Assembly: GCA_011364905.1 (NCBI GenBank)
Contig: RDNZ01000002.1
Coordinates: 101,994 to 165,993 of the forward strand
Reading direction: 5' to 3'
Origin: Candidatus Thorarchaeota archaeon
GTDB lineage: Archaea > Asgardarchaeota > Thorarchaeia > Thorarchaeales > Thorarchaeaceae
Length of the DNA: 64,000 nucleotides
Under the pieces are notes generated by a model. The model did no database searches and was not told the DNA's origin. It worked only from the letters and a program-made list of their open reading frames with translations. Within the stretch, counting starts at the first letter, position 1; the number at the start of each line of letters is the position of its first letter. A program made the translations under genes and the position numbers. Below are positions 63,684 to 64,000 of this stretch, piece by piece.

Positions 63684-64000
63684 TCAAGCGCGGTCTTTCA
63701 CTGTCTTAATGAAGTCGCGATGCAATCCTGCAGCAATGGTTCTAGCAACTCTTACTGGTTCAGGAACTCGTCCATCAACGGTCATTTTGTTGAGCAGGTT
63801 TCTTGCCTTGGGAATACTCATTCCCGCAACAGAGAGATACAGAGAGTAGCCAGTCTTTAACAGAATAGACTTTCTAGCACCGGTTCTCTCAAGAATAGCA
63901 AGTCGAGACTCCCAATCCGAGGGGAAGTACTCTTTCAAGTATTTTTCAATGCCATCTGAGGGATGATAGGAGATGCAAATGACAGGAGTGTCTGTACGTT
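63684..64000 (-). CDS. DUF99/UPF0215-like protein (5' end outside window)
   Basis: The frame is open to the right edge, so only the C-terminal 105 residues are visible. The end GRVPEPVRVARTIAAGL matches the PEPxRxAxxIA ending of the archaeal UPF0215 (DUF99) family, whose fold resembles endonuclease V. YHPSDGIEKY and DWESRLAILERTG fit the middle of the family. Function unproven. Confidence 0.65.
   Translation of the reverse strand, partial: RTDTPVICISYHPSDGIEKYLKEYFPSDWESRLAILERTGARKSILLKTGYSLYLSVAGMSIPKARNLLNKMTVDGRVPEPVRVARTIAAGLHRDFIKTVKDRA

Noticed and set aside
1-64000. CRISPR array, transposase or phage genes
   Set aside because: No regularly spaced repeats and no matching protein motifs were seen.

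Overview
The window is archaeal and most likely from an Asgard archaeon of the Thorarchaeia type; this is inferred from content, not from a search. The evidence is TFB-type transcription factors, RadA, XPD, Hel308-like and FEN1 repair enzymes, a Ras-like but GTPase-dead protein, a double roadblock/LC7 protein, TATA-like promoters, and base composition in the mid-40s % GC by eye. Genes are dense, frequently start with GTG or TTG, and often overlap by 1 to 4 bases behind good Shine-Dalgarno sequences. No rRNA, tRNA, CRISPR array, transposase or phage gene was recognised.

Layout. 1-3151 (+): ferrous-iron uptake operon with FeoB split into a GTPase gene and a membrane gene, a small membrane protein, a FeoC-like Cys-rich winged helix and a DtxR-type regulator. 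3254-3823 (+): pseudo-GTPase. 11553-3843 (-): a membrane protein, a 79-residue protein and a 2287-residue secreted, membrane-anchored surface protein (alpha/alpha toroid followed by Ig-like repeats).

26693-11904 (-): the most striking region, 13 tightly packed genes that look like one transcription unit. It holds RadA, a zinc-ribbon/winged-helix protein, an XPD helicase, a Hel308-like helicase carrying a SWIM zinc finger, a membrane-anchored HerA-like protein with an eroded P-loop, an intact RecA-fold ATPase, a RecA-fold protein with an eroded P-loop, FEN1 with a PIP box, three further proteins (two with clear membrane segments plus one four-helix protein) and three small unknowns. I propose a membrane-associated DNA recombination or repair machine. 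A near-identical 19-base motif lies outside each end in direct orientation, and a 72-base foldable element lies just before the first gene.

27491-38636: GH3-family adenylating enzyme, small membrane proteins, two tandem TFB genes ending at a strong terminator, two TPR proteins, a CPBP protease, and a second copy of the first gene of the recombination operon. 38692-43420: two large multi-domain winged-helix-type proteins around a small helical-repeat gene. 44245-46601 (+): Mre11 with a strikingly short Rad50 that lacks the long coiled coil and zinc hook. 46598-64000: mostly metabolic and regulatory genes, including an FAD oxidoreductase, HAD phosphatase, gamma carbonic anhydrase, ABC-2 exporter, a DMT-type transporter fused to an Lrp ligand-binding domain, RimK ligase, GlmS, a tandem winged-helix regulator, a double roadblock protein, a BMP-type lipoprotein-like binding protein, an HD phosphohydrolase and the end of a DUF99-like gene.
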